Counted from the first letter of the stretch, positions 36,763 through 48,831 are shown. The stretch: DNA of 64,000 bases from Chamaelirium japonicum (GCA_947650365.1 OX393550.1:97292519-97356518); one strand, 5' to 3'. Numbers and translations are program-made. The notes: generated by a model from the letters alone, not told the origin.

Positions 36763-37782
36763 CCTAGACCCCTACCAGTTCATTAAAAGAAGAAGAATAT
36801 ACAAACTATGCCTAAAAGACACCAAACATCTATAAAGTGATTCCGACCACCATGGTATAACTCGAAAAGCCCAAAAGCTTTAAATCAAAACCCAAAACCT
36901 CGACCAACACGGTCTCAAGACTTCGAAGCTCTAGACCTTTCCAACTCACGAATGTGCTAGAATTTGTACCCAAAACCCTAACTTGAGAAACCGATAGTCG
37001 AAACTATGTCAAGAATGGTGTTGTCCGCTAGCATATCTTAGGCTCTGTTCCTCTTCATCAAAGGTTAACAACTGATCCTAATGATTCTGAAGGAGATAAT
37101 CCAATTTGTCCCATCCCAATTGTTGGGGAGCCTCGGTTGAAGTCGAGTAGATAGATTGGCAAGGACAACACTCATGTGTAAGCGGGCCTTGGGCAGGGTG
37201 GTCGGGTCTGCATGTCTGGTTCAAGAACTCTAGAATTAACTCAAAGCGCTGCCCTAGCTATAATCAAATATGTTCTAAGATTTGCTAGGTGAGGGCTGCT
37301 GCGCATGTTCGCTGGGCAAGGGGAAATACCCAACTCGATGGCTTGGACGAAATTGAAGATGTTTTCATTTGATCTCCGATCCACTAGGTCGCCCCTTCTG
37401 GGAAGCTCTGTCAGCCGAAGAAGGGACTGCATCAGGATCATTCCCCTTTCTAGCCTTGTTTTCCCTTTCGAGAAAGTACAGCCAGAATTATGACTGTCAA
37501 TAGACGTGCACCACATCAACGACAATAGCATCTTCCTCAGGTAGCACCTCTTCCGAGCCCAAAGGATCTCGGGTACCCTCATCACCAACCATAGGATTAG
37601 CAACCCTAAGAAGAGAAATGTCCACAGCAGCACCATATATCCTCCCTCAAACCTCTAAGAGAGCCCTCTTCCATCTCGACCACACTCCCGTCTAGTCCTT
37701 GAACTATGATGTATAAATTGATACCAAAATACATATCTATATTTAGAATAAAGTAAATATCAAATAAAAGCAACCAAATTCA
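36763..37782 (-). pseudogene. Eroded gene-like segment of copy B, unidentified
   Basis: This matches 18,944-19,964. The minus-strand peptides IDSHNSGCTFSKGK, RRSNENIFNFVQAI and SPCPANMRSSP resemble those in copy A. No family is recognised. Confidence 0.35.
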
Positions 37783-37843
37783 TGAATTATTTGTAAAATC
37801 CATGAATAATGCGTGAAGTTTTCAGGAGTTATTCAGATACATA

Positions 37844-38323
37844 TAGGGGTGGCAATGGGCCGTGTCGTGTCTAGTTTCGGGTCGTGTCCAAAACCTCTAG
37901 ACCCGGACCTGACCCGTTTAACTAATCGTGTCCAGATCCTAAACCCGTACCTGACTCGTTTATAAACGGGTTGACTCGTTAGACTCGTTTACCCCATGGA
38001 TTTACTCAGTAGACCCGATCCGACCCAATCCGACTCGACCCGATCCGACTCGACCCAACCTAACCCAATAGACCCGATCCGACCCAATCCGACTCGACCC
38101 CATGGATTTATTCAATAGACCCGACCCGACCTTTTGAATTTTAAACGGGTCTTCCCGGGTCTACCATGTCCGGATCCTAAACCCGGACCTGACCCGTTTA
38201 TTAAACGGGTCTATCGTGTCGACCCGTTTACGACCCTAACCCGTTTAGCCCTGACCCAGACCCGCTAACTTTGTGTCAGGTCATGTCGGGTCTGCTGTGT
38301 CGGGTCCAAAATTGCCAGCCCTA
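37844..38323. mobile_element. hAT-type MITE of the (GGGTC)-rich family, copy 2, exact 8-bp duplication
   Basis: The element runs TAGGGGTGGCAATGGG to AATTGCCAGCCCTA. GATACATA flanks both sides (37,836-37,843 and 38,324-38,331). Copy A has the empty site GACAGATA near 30,236. The body is made of GACCCG/CGGGTC motifs, in the opposite orientation to copy 1. Confidence 0.9.
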
Positions 38324-38852
38324 GATACATAGCAGGATGGCAAATAATTCGGAGAATAATTCGTTTGCTTCTTACAAATTATTCATGATTTTTTTAAAAA
38401 AAATAAGAAAATATTGTTATTTAATGGAGAGGAGACAGAAAGAACACACTAGTTGGACATACAAAGGGACATTATATCTGTATTTTTTGCCCCCTTCTAT
38501 GTTCAGATAGCAGAGCTCAGGACATATCGAACATACAGCCAGTCAATCGGGTGCCGTCATCCATGTCGGCATGCTTTCGACATATATGTCTGATTGTATG
38601 TCCAAATAGCACGACTCCTGAAATAAAATGGAAAGTGCTGTTTGGACATCCTGCGGGATATAATCTCGGACACATTGCAGTGGTGGGTGAGTTGGCCAGG
38701 GGAAAACTTTCAGCATATCCTGGGCCCCACACAACCGCGGGGCCCACTGTGAGGTGTAGCGGGTCCCAGCACATCGGGATAGTGGGCTCCCAGCACCCAG
38801 AGTGTGGGGATAGTGTCCATCACCAACTCGTCATGCTCATCCAAGCCATGTC

Positions 38853-39219
38853 TAGGGATGGCAGCGGTGCGATTTAAAACCAAAAATCGCGGTAAACCGC
38901 ACTGCATGGTGCGGTTTTGATTTGCCAAAATATATATAAAACCGTCGTGGTGCGGTGCGGTTTCGGTTTTCGGTTTCGGTGTAGTAGTGCGGTTTCGGTT
39001 TTCAGTTTCAGTTTCAGTGTAGTGTGGTTTCGGTTTTAACCAAAATCGCATAAAATCGCACCGTTTAGACCATTATAATGATAAATCGCAGTGCACCGCA
39101 CCACACCGCACCGCATGGTGTGGTTTTGGTTTTACATAATGGAAAACCATCGCGGTGTGATTTCGGTGTGGCGATTCAGTGTTGCGGTGTTGTTTCGGTT
39201 TTACCCAAAACCGCACCTA
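38853..39219. mobile_element. hAT-type MITE, GGTGCGGTTT family
   Basis: Its ends are TAGGGATGGCAGCGGTGCG and AAAACCGCACCTAA. CCATGTC is repeated on both sides (seven or eight bases). Inside are many GCGGTTT/AAACCGC motifs in both orientations. Copy A lacks it at the matching position near 30,660. Confidence 0.82.
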
Positions 39220-39598
39220 ACCATGTCCGATGGACAATTCATTATGTTGCGTCTCCGACCCTGTGGGGTGTCCTCAAAAAGGCTCAACATGTTGCTATAT
39301 CAATCGCCCCATCAGCATATAAGTGAGGAGTTCGAATCTTCTACGGTTGGGCCGGTGCATGCCATGTAGCACTAATGGCATCGCATGCGCAGCCATTAGG
39401 CTAAGTAAGACTCACCTTTTATGTGCCTTCCAATACCACCGGGTTCCACCGTGAATTGCACTCAATCCGTTGACTGCAATGCCGTTAGTGCCAAATGGGC
39501 GCAACGCAACACCCGCCTATCATCTCAAACTATAGGTTGCTGAAACCGTAGAAGATTCAAACTCATAAAAGTGAAATATTCTTTTCAGTATAGAAAAG

Positions 39599-39859
39599 CA
39601 GTGTTTTCAAAACCGAACCGGAAGGCGAACCGAAAAGGCATCCGGTTCGGTCCAAATCGGTTCAAACCGGTGGTTCAACCGTTTGAACCGTATAAAAATA
39701 TGTTTTTTAATATAGATATCTACTTAAATTCTTCAATGGGAAGGTTTGATTCCTGGGTTAACATACAAACCGGTTTATTCAAAGACTGAACCGAATCATG
39801 TTCCGGTTCCGGTCCAAACAGGTTGCACCGTCCGGTCCGATCCGGTTTTCAAAACACTG
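39599..39859. mobile_element. MITE with CAGTGTTTTCAAAACCG ends
   Basis: Left CAGTGTTTTCAAAACCG and right CGGTTTTCAAAACACTG are near-perfect inverted repeats. The interior has CCGGTTCGG/CCGAACCGG-type motifs. A target-site duplication is not certain (A-rich on both sides). Confidence 0.8.
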
Positions 39860-40055
39860 AAAAATGTAATTTTTTTATAAAAAAAAAAAAGGTATGATTT
39901 ACCCGTCTAAACCTTTCGCCTCTTTTTCTCGCTGACCACCCCCGCCGTCAACCATGCCGCCCAAAGAAACCAAAAGCCCCTCTCTTTGTTCTCACCCTCC
40001 TCGTGCTCTCACTCCGGCCTCCCCCTCTTTGCTTACAAAACGTGGGCTTTTGCTT

Positions 40056-40057
40056 GC

Positions 40058-40111
<54 letters not shown>
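40056..40111. repeat. (GA)n microsatellite
   Basis: About 25 GA dinucleotides lie in copy B. Copy A has only a GAGTGAGAAAGGGAGG-like remnant near 31,650. Confidence 0.92.
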
Positions 40112-40114
<3 letters not shown>

Positions 40115-40379
40115 CAAGAAAAGGCAGGCTAAGGACAAAAGCGATCCCTTTGCCTGCCAGTCGGAGCATATTGTGATTCATCAATCGGGACTGGGTGCAA
40201 CGAAGCCATTCTGATTGACCATTCGGGATAAGTAGTATTATCCTTGTAAGAGATGTGTGATCTTGATATACTCCAATCTCGACTGATTTGTTTATGTGCG
40301 TACATCACAGAGACGCAACAATTCACCTGTCGGAGACGCCTGCCATCGGACGGCTCCGATGCCACTTGCGCATCGAGCC

Positions 40380-40704
40380 CCAGATCTCAAATAAATGGGG
40401 TCGACTATAATCTCAGTCTCCCTGTTACTTGGTTGGCATCCAAATCAAGAATGGACTACTGTCTTGAGCTCGACCGTTTGCCTCTGAAAGGGTCGGGCCG
40501 GCTTCCCTATCACTTCTGAGTTCTACAAGCAAAATTGGTGTGAGATTTGGAGGCAACACCTTTTCTGTGGACTTGGGGAAGTCTAAGAAAACGGGGAGAA
40601 AGCGGGCTGATAGTTTTACAGGCGTGTTTGGTAGGCGAAAACTTTGACTTAAAAGATTGGGACATGAACAAAAGTGGGAAGTAAAGTTCTTTTAGTGCGA
40701 CTTA
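40380..40704. other. No recognisable feature
   Basis: This is mixed-composition sequence past the end of copy B. I found no gene, repeat or terminal motif in it. Confidence 0.4.
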
Positions 40705-40985
40705 GACTGATAGCTCAATTGGTAAGACATATGCATCCCGTGGTCTTGGTCAAGGGTTCGAATAAATGCCGCCCAAATCTTTGTCCCGCTCTGTTGTGGT
40801 GGGTCTCGCTCTCGGTATCAGTGGAGAGTTTTCGTAGGGTTATTAAAAATTAGTGCACTTCTCTCGCTTTCCTATGGCGAGTATAGATCTTTGGTCTAAA
40901 TATCTTGTGTCGGCGCACTTACATGTGATGTACTGACAACTATAGCGGTCCCTTCGAAAAAAATATTCTTCGAGTATGACAGCCT
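40705..40985 (+). mobile_element. tRNA-derived SINE
   Basis: An A-box-like TAGCTCAATTGGTAAG (about 40,711-40,726) and a B-box-like GGTTCGAAT (about 40,755-40,763) are spaced as in a tRNA gene. Together they form an internal RNA polymerase III promoter. The sequence then departs from tRNA into a body with CTCTCGCTTTCCTATGGCGA and ends in TTCGAAAAAAATATTC. No clean flanking duplication was identified, so the end is approximate. Confidence 0.72.
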
Positions 40986-41392
40986 GGAGAACAGATCACG
41001 TACATTAATATTGGAAATACTTTTGTAATGAATTCAATAAATTCTTTATGGTTTTTTTTTTTTATATTGCGTCATATGTGGTCACCCTGGCTACCGTTGA
41101 AGCTCGGCTCAGCTTCGCACCCACTAGGGATCAAATAATAATTATGACTCGTACATCTATATAACATGATACGGCTATTCATAAGCTAATTAGGACAAAA
41201 AAGCACAAAATAGATCTAGCCGTAGATCAAGGTATGAAGAGAGAGAGAGAATTCAAACGGAGACCACTCTCCCATGTGTGAATACAGCTCTGTCAAAAAT
41301 CCTATTAAACACCTACTAGACAAATATTAAAAACTTACTATAAAAATGATAAATACATATTCAACAGTATTTAATGGTCATTCAATGTTAAT
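40986..41392. other. AT-rich spacer; no gene
   Basis: Contains a short GA tract (41,238-41,252) and nothing else recognisable. Confidence 0.4.
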
Positions 41393-41899
41393 TAGGGCTG
41401 CAACTTGGGATGGGTAAAGCCGAGAACTGACCCAACCCGACCTAAATGTGTTGGGTTGGTTTGGGTGTTTTAACTAAATGGGTTGGTTTGGTTCTATGTT
41501 TTGTGAACCCGACTAAATACGGGTCGGTTTTGGGTTAGGGCTCGGTCAGACCAGACCCAACCCGAGAACCGAACTCATATATATTAGACCACATATATAT
41601 ACGTCACGGATTTAGACTTTTGGACTACATCACACTAGAACCCTTAGTTAATGTTAGTAGTTTGCTAATGTTGAACCAGCTACCAAGAGACCTCAGCGAG
41701 TGGCTAAAACCTAAAGCCCAATAGGAACCTCTAGCCTGCTAGTAAATAGCTGATTGCCATTATTTTTTTAGACCAACTACCAACCTGATCATAGTGTGGG
41801 TTGGATTTGTTCGGGATTCAATATGGTAGAATCGAACTAGTTCGGTTTGGTTCTGGGTTGGCTCAAACCTGAACCAACCCGATCCGAGTTGCACCCCTA
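41393..41899. mobile_element. hAT-type MITE, TAGGGCTGCAACT family
   Basis: It starts TAGGGCTGCAACTTGG and ends CCGAGTTGCACCCCTA, an inverted repeat of about 15 bp. The body has repeated GGGTTGG/CCAACCC motifs. The 8-bp flanks are only partly alike. Confidence 0.75.
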
Positions 41900-42405
41900 A
41901 TATTATATAAGATTTTTTTAAAAAGTTTAAATAGTACTGTCTCTCTCTTTAGCAAATGAATCATAATGTAAAAGATAGCTGCGGCACATAAGACGATCGT
42001 TCAAGTGCCGACAAACACGGACATTTACTTAGTATATATCAACACACACGGAATTATAATAACCTTCACTACTCGCGCAAGCGAGAGCCACATGGGCTCT
42101 TTGATCAGGTGCAACTCGCCATCAGGAGCGCATGATTTGCCACCGACGGTGCGCAAACCGCCACGCATGGCGTGAAATGGCCATCAAAGCCAAGCCGCCA
42201 CTACTCGGGTTGAAGGTTGTGACCTCAGCCGCAAACAAAGAACGGTCTCACCGATTGGGCCAACACAATTGGGGACCACTAAGATGTGCAAATTCATCAT
42301 ACAGACACCAGGGGTTGCGTGAATGCAGTCTCGTCAAACACTCACTCGAATGGCGTTTGAATAGGAAACCTCACCCCAATCCTTTCAAAGTTTCATGGGT
42401 TAACC
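41900..42405. other. Spacer; no gene recognised
   Basis: A 119-residue open frame (42,132-42,491) runs into the following MITE and resembles nothing known to me. It is not called as a gene. Confidence 0.4.
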
Positions 42406-42685
42406 TAGGGCTGGCAATTTCGGTCCCGAAACGGCAGACCCGACACAAAGTTAGCGGGTCTGGGTCAGGTCTAAACAGGTTCAGGTCATAAACGGGTCAA
42501 CACGATAGACCCGTTTAATAAACGGGTCGGGTCTGGGTTTAGGGTCTGGACACACGATAGACCCAGGAAGACCCGTTTAAAATTCAACGGGTTGTGTCAG
42601 GTCGGATCGGGTCTACCCGCAATCCGATATTGTAATATATAGTATCAGCGGGTCTATCGGGCAATCCGATATTGTAATAACTACG
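42406..42685. mobile_element. hAT-type MITE of the (GGGTC)-rich family, truncated copy
   Basis: It begins TAGGGCTGGCAATTTCGG and follows the family through CCCGCAATCCGATATTGTAA, but the right end is missing. GCAATCCGATATTGTAAT occurs twice (about 42,622 and 42,662) at the join with the copia relic. Confidence 0.7.
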
Positions 42686-42994
42686 TAGAGCGGAAGCGTT
42701 ATCTCTAGCTTATGCTTAGCGTAGTAAACGTACATTGGCTTCCAATCTAAATATCCCTGTACTAGACCTAACGGGTCCAGATATCACTAGGGCACTAACT
42801 AGGGCATATGACGACTAGCAAGAGTCTAAGGAGATATGCAAGTGCTATGTTATAGCAGACTTGCGGACAACTCTTTAGAAGCGAGTCAGAGATATGTCAG
42901 GTCTTCTCTAATAAAGTTTTACTTGCATAAGATGTCTGCTAGGCGAAGTCGGTAGACTCATCGCTTATCCACCAAGATACTTGTCGGTACCGAG

Positions 42995-43219
42995 ATGTCT
43001 GAGGGTATGTTTGTTCGGGAACACATACTTGAGTTCCAGATCGAACTAGATTCCAAAGACATAGTACCAGATGACGAGGTGGTGGAAGACGTCTGTCTTG
43101 CATCCTTGTCTGGAACTTTCGAAGGCGTTGTCAGAGACTTTAGCTTTAACAAGCTAGAGATGACAAACGCAGAACTTCTAAGGAGATTTCTAAGAGACAA
43201 AGGATGGGATCAAGATTAA
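42995..43219 (+). pseudogene. Copia gag fragment
   Basis: The frame MFVREHILEFQIEL..LASLSGTFEGVVRDF..ELLRRFLRDKG follows the middle of plant copia gag (the part that precedes the zinc knuckle). It is a fossil. Confidence 0.65.
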
Positions 43220-44039
43220 AGGCAAAGCCTTTAGTGCTTAACCTAGGTCTTCTTTAGAAGAACCTAAGGGAGTAACTTATAAGAGATCGAAAACTATTCT
43301 AGTGCAGAAACTAGTGTGGACTCCTAAGTATGGTAACGCTAAGGACGGAAGAGTTTCTGTTTTAGCAAGTATAGGGGGTATTTGAAGATTGAGTATGACC
43401 TCAGGATGTTAGGATTTGAGTCGCTATCTAGTAGCAGTTCTTATGCTTCTTAGAATGTAGACTTCGGGTCTACAGAGATTCAAGGAAAGCAGAAGGCTAC
43501 TTTATAGTAAAGTAATCCTAACATAGGTACTGATGCCATAAGCCGCTACGGAAGCTGTTAGATATGAATGTTTTAGTTTTTCCGAAATACAGATTTTATT
43601 TTTTTTAGAGATGTAGTTCTGTTTCCTCCTTAGTAAATAAAGTTTTTTAGTTTTAGACAGCACCGTATGTGTGTATCTTAAATTGAAAAGATAGCTTCAG
43701 TACTAGAGGAATAGATCAGAATAATCTCTTTAAATTTAATCTTAATTCGAAAATAGATTTCATGACAGCTGCAGCGTCAAATTTAAATTCATCTAAATCC
43801 TTCGGAGAATCTATCCCATTTGTGATCCCTCTGATTTAGATATTTTGCCTCAGATAAATTCAGAGGTGACAGAAGGCCGAGTTTCTGTTCACAGAATCAT
43901 CGGAGATCCTTCTAACCGATGAGTGTAATCTGGAAGGTAGAATAACTAAAAGGGCCATGAAGGTATGGGAGTTAGTTAATTTTGACGTCTATGGTTCCAA
44001 GAGCGTCCAGACGATAGGAGACTCTTCGATTTAATCGAA

Positions 44040-44760
44040 GGAATAAGTCACTATCGGACGAGTTCCATAGGATCCTAAAGGAGCATGGGATTATCTCTCA
44101 GTTAAATGCTCCAAGGATGACACATCAGAATAAAGTCTCCGAGAGAAGGAATCAGACCCTGTTTGACATGGTCCGTAGTATGATGAATATTGCCAAGTGT
44201 ACTACCTACCTTTTGGTGGGGATGTACCTTAAAACAGTAGCTTATATCTGAAACTATCTCTCATCTAGATCAGCACCTCAGACCTATAGAGAGCTATGGT
44301 CTAAGCGAAAGCTGACACTATAGTGCCTCGAGATATAAGGTTGTCTTGCACTTGTGCAAAAGGACAAGAGGGATGAGATGGAGATATAGTTCCAGGTATA
44401 TCTATTTGTAGGTTACCCTTAGGAGGCATAAGGTGGACTATTCTATGATCTTGAGGTTAGGAAGGTAATCGTTTTTACGAATACCATCTACCTAGACCAA
44501 GATTATATTATAGACCATAAGTTTATCAGTAAGGTAGTTCTGGGTGAACTACTGGGTACTGGTAGAGAGTGCGCATCTGAAAAACGTAGTGGGAGTAGAT
44601 GATACAGAAACTAGTATACCAGGTACTGTAGAAACAATTCAATTTGTACCACCACCACCTCATCGTTGTGGGACCATCAGAGCTCCTGAAAGATACTATG
44701 GAGAAACTTTGATAGTTAATCCAGAGTTTCAGGAGGATGATGCCTAGAGCTACGAAGAAG
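44040..44760 (+). pseudogene. Copia integrase fragment
   Basis: Segments EFHRILKEHGIISQLNAPR, RRNQTLFDMVRSMM and KVIVFTNTIYLDQD are recognisable as the integrase core end and its C-terminal part. It is a broken fossil. Confidence 0.75.
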
Positions 44761-44829
44761 TAGTGGGAGCTTCCGACAGCTCTACCTAACAAAAGACCAT
44801 GGAGGCAAATTTGCATCAATGTCCCTTGG

Positions 44830-46090
44830 AACAGTCTTGACACTTATGACACTATCACCCTTCAGGGTGTAGGAGGTGTATAAGAAGAGCACCCAGTTAA
44901 GACTTAAGTAGCTAGATTAGTTACCAAAGGAGAAGGGATTGACTATGTCAAAACCATGTCATTGGTAGCTATGCATAAGTCTATAACGGATCCTTTTAAT
45001 CCATCGCAGCCCATTATAGTTGGGAGATCTGGTAGATGGATATCAAGACAGTTATTCCCTAACGGGAATTTGGAAAGGACATATGGATGATATCGCCCCA
45101 GGCTTTGTGTCAGTAGGTCAGGAAGATATATGATGTAAGTTGCAAAAGGTCCATTTATGGACTGATGCAAGCATCCAAGTTGGAATATCTATTTTGATCA
45201 AGAAAATCCGCTCACACGGATTTGATCAGAATGATGATAAACCAAGTGGGTACAAGAAAGATGAAAAAGCTACAAGGGTGTACATAGTACTTTACGTTAA
45301 CGATATCCTACTGATTGAAAATGACGTAAGAATATTGTTTACGGTAAAGGTTTGTAGTCATCACAATTCGATGTGAAAGACCCTAGTGAGGCGAGTTATG
45401 CTCTGGGAATCAAGGTAACTCTAGATAACCAGAGCAAGGTTCTCTTGCTGTCACAGGCTACGCATGAAGATAAGATTCTAGCCAGATTCGTTTTACGAGG
45501 CTAGATATCTATTGTGCAGCAGGAATGATGGGTCAGTTTCAGTTGAACCCGGGTCCAGATCTCTGGACCGATGTGAAGGGTATACTCAGAAATCCTCATT
45601 AAGTAAGGATTGTGAGTTAGCTTGCACTTCACAGTTCCTGATATCGATTGGACACACAGGATCTGACTTTGGTGTCAGATGTGCGTTCCAGAAAATCGAT
45701 TTCAGGGATTATTTTTATCTTGGGATTAGAAGCGGTAGTTGGTAGAGTGTGAAGCAAGTGCATCACAGACTCTACCACAGAGGCTTATCACGTTGTTACG
45801 TGCGAAGTAGTATATCAGGTGGTAAGGCTTAGGAATTTCTTAGAGAACTTGGGACGCGTACCAGAGGCTCAGTTATCTGTTGTTACAACAGAAGAGCGGT
45901 AAGCAAGGTCCAAGGAGACTAGGCACCGCCATGAGGGGAAACCCATCAAGTACAAACTCCACTTGATCTGACAGTTATAGGAGGAAATACAAGTAGCGGT
46001 ACTGAGGTGGAATCTACAGACAATGTTGCCAATTCCTTTAGGGAATTCCTGCAAAGGCTTTTGGGCAGCATGTAGAAGCTACAGAGCTCA
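44830..46090 (+). pseudogene. Copia reverse transcriptase / RNase H remnants
   Basis: Pieces in several frames include ATRVYIVLYVNDILLIEND at the RT active-site region. Position before the polypurine tract and LTR supports the call. It is heavily broken. Confidence 0.7.
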
Positions 46091-46124
46091 ACACCGTTAT
46101 TCCTCGTTAGACCTAGTGGGAGAT

Positions 46125-48454
46125 TGTTAGAATTGGTGAGGTCTACAGCTCGTAAAACCTATAGTTTAGCTATGTACAATTGATAGTATTGGAATGCATA
46201 TTGGTACGTACCTTAGTACGTGTTCTGATTACAGAACAGAGAGCCATGGCTACATGGTAATCCACTTGAGTGGGAGACTCAAGGGACTGGTCCCATGTAA
46301 CCTAAATACGTTCGCAGCTCTGATTAGGGTTGGTCGCCCTATCAGGTTAAGCTGTTGGGATGACAGAGCGTGGGTGTCTTCACCACGGTCATTACCAGGC
46401 ACAGTGTCTGTGGCCGAACGGAACCAACACGGTGCACAGATCGATGAGCAGACATCGGTGCACTAAACCGTGTTTCTGCTTAGGGTAAAACGGTCCTAAA
46501 CCCTGAGGAACCATGTCTGGTGGACTAACCAGTTGTGTGGTGCTTTGGCGCACCAATGTGTGAGGATCCGGATGCAGTGATCCAAAACCACGGTGTACTG
46601 GGTTACCCGGCTGGCGTTGCATCACCGTGTCACTCCTGCAGGCTATCCACACCCCTAACGGGAGGTGCATTCCTTGGTCTGACCTACGTCGTATTAAACC
46701 CTGGCCAGGTGGTCATCAGTTCGACTGATGATGGATCCGGTTGCTCGGAAGAGTAATCGGAGGTACGATGTATGTGGTCAACCTGGAAGGAACCGAGTCA
46801 TATGAGCACTCGAGTCTGACGGTATTCTCCACCGCTCGAGTTGCGTCATGGCACCAAGTGGAGGGACAACGGGTTTACCATACTAAGTGGAGTGCAGGGG
46901 TATGAGGGAGAACATAGTAAGTCCGGGAGAATTGGAGTGCAGCCTGCGTCACACTCTGGGTGGCTACGCAGGTTAACTCGGACTCAGAGGATCGATGGTA
47001 CACTCAGGTAGTGTGTCGATCGAGTCTGAGTTGGAAGCCATGAACCCTGGTCCCTGAAGGTTCCACCTTATCGACATTATGTACGGTTCTTATACCATCT
47101 CTTCGAAACACAGAATGTAGTTAGAGGAAGCGAGAAGTCCAAGCCTACGCTCCGTGAGTGCTTCGCACTAGTGCACGGTAGATGCGTAGCTACGTGTGTG
47201 CACTAAGGGGAAACCCTAGGTTAGTGCAGAGACGCATGTAGCAATTCCTTGTCATAAGTGGACTTTGCCACATGGGTGCGATGCACCGGGATATGTTGCG
47301 AGTTGACTAGTTGACTTCACTAGGGGCACCCTACGGGAACCTCAGAGAATAGTGAAATCACTGGTGCACTTCACTTATGTGTGCCTAGCAAAGTCTCGTA
47401 CACGAGGAACGACCAACTAGTGACATAAGGGCGTTTTGGTCATACCATGCGCCACTATGCACTAAGGAGGCCGACCCTAAGTGTTGAGAGACTGGTCAAG
47501 GCCGGCCCTATTAGTTTCAGGAGGTTGATGCCTCCGATGAAAGGGCCGGTCATGAGGCGCAGAAAACGGGCTGGTTTTGACCGTTTTCGAAAACAAGGAA
47601 AATATAGAGATAAAAGAAGAGATATATAGGGAGAGGTTTGAATCAGTCAATCCTATCCGCTAGACTTATCCATAAGGATAAGGCCGACCCTATATAAGGC
47701 ATAGGGAGAGAGGGGGGGACGAAATTAATGAGCCATGCAAGCCCTAGGGCCGGCCCAAGCCATGGGGGAAACCCTAGCCACCCCCTCTCATCTCTTCGCA
47801 TCTCCTCTCTCGTCTCTCTCTCCCTCGCTTGCGCCATTGGATGGCGACTCGTCTTCCTCACGTGGTGTTTCGTAGAAGGAGAAGGCTCGTCGTATGGAGG
47901 CACTCAGAGATCCATCGACGAGGTGCCGTGCATCGTGTGAGATCGGGTGAACTAGAAGGCGTCTCCCGTAACCTTTTGCTGTCCAGAATCTGCACAGAAA
48001 ATCAGCGTTGTTTCTATGATTCCGGGATCTACAGAAGTCCAAACGACGTGAAACTTGTTGCAAAAGTTGTATCTCGAAGTTGGCTACCTGCAATCCAAAT
48101 TTCAGCCCAATCGGAGTTCGAAGCAGAAAGTTATGGCCGTCGTACCAAAGCTATGTCGAGCAGATCAGTAGCCCGTCTCCATCGACAAAGAAGAAATTTG
48201 TCGCGGTGAAAGATTCCGCACGCAGGTATGATCTCTAACAAGTAGATCTAACATAATTAGAACATGCATACATGCTAGATTGTTCTTTTGCGTTAGATCG
48301 TCGTTAAAGGTTCGTGTAGTTGCCATGCTAGTTTCATACACGCATATGTAGATCATTTCGATGAAAATTTTGATATGTAACGCACACCGCTCTCGGTCCT
48401 CAGACCTATTCTTTGCTTCCGCTGCGGGCCTCTACCATGGATTTATTTCCAACA
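46125..48454 (+). repeat. 3' LTR of the long-LTR copia relic (about 2.33 kb)
   Basis: It begins TGTTAGAATTGG right after the polypurine tract and ends TTATTTCCAACA. A TATA box (CCCTATATAAGGC) near 47,688-47,700 marks the likely transcription start region. No second LTR is in the window, so LTR dating is not possible. Confidence 0.75.
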
Positions 48455-48515
48455 GCCTCAAGGTGCCAGGATAGGTAAACATCAACTCCTAGCATAGTTG
48501 AATTACCATCTAGTT

Positions 48516-48830
48516 TAGGGCTGGCAATTTTGGACCCGACACGACCCGACACGAAGTTAGCGGGTCTGGGTCAAGGCTAAACAGGTTCGGGTCGTAAACG
48601 GGTCGACACGATAGGTCCGGGTTTAGGGTCTGGACACGGTAGACCCGGGAAGACCCGTTTAGTATTCAACGGGTCGTGTCGGGTCGGGTCGGGTCTACCC
48701 GCAATCCGATACTATAATATATAATACCAGCGGGTCTTTCGGGTCAGGTCGGGTCGAGTCGAATTGGGTCGGATCGGGTCAACTGAATAGTCCCGGGTGG
48801 TAAACTGGTCTTACCGGGTCTATTGAAAGA
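48516..48830. mobile_element. hAT-type MITE of the (GGGTC)-rich family, truncated copy
   Basis: It starts TAGGGCTGGCAATTTTGG and matches the family through TAAACTGGTCTTACCGGGTC, then stops without the CACCCCTA end. Confidence 0.72.
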
Positions 48831-48831
48831 A

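Larger units (their letters stand above)
32650..40379. repeat. Copy B of the segmental duplication (less interrupted)
   Basis: It begins GTTTTCAGCACCTCC and ends near GCATCGAGCC, collinear with copy A. It lacks the solo LTR, the small LTR element, the copia element and the MITE found in copy A, but carries three MITEs of its own (37,844-38,323, 38,853-39,219, 39,599-39,859). It begins about 160 bp after the end of copy A, so the two are head to tail. Confidence 0.88.
42690..48454 (+). mobile_element. Long-LTR Ty1/copia relic, 5' LTR lost
   Basis: Plus-strand order is gag fragment (42,995-43,219, VREHILEFQIELDSKD...), a decayed protease region, integrase (about 44,060-44,760), RT and RNase H (about 44,830-46,090), a TAGTGGGAGA polypurine tract, and one LTR of about 2.3 kb (46,125-48,454). 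No 5' LTR is seen. The pol region is heavily broken, so the element is old. Confidence 0.8.

Noticed and set aside
40705-40790. A genuine tRNA gene
   Set aside because: Boxes A and B fit, but no acceptor stem or anticodon arm closes around them. A SINE explains it better.
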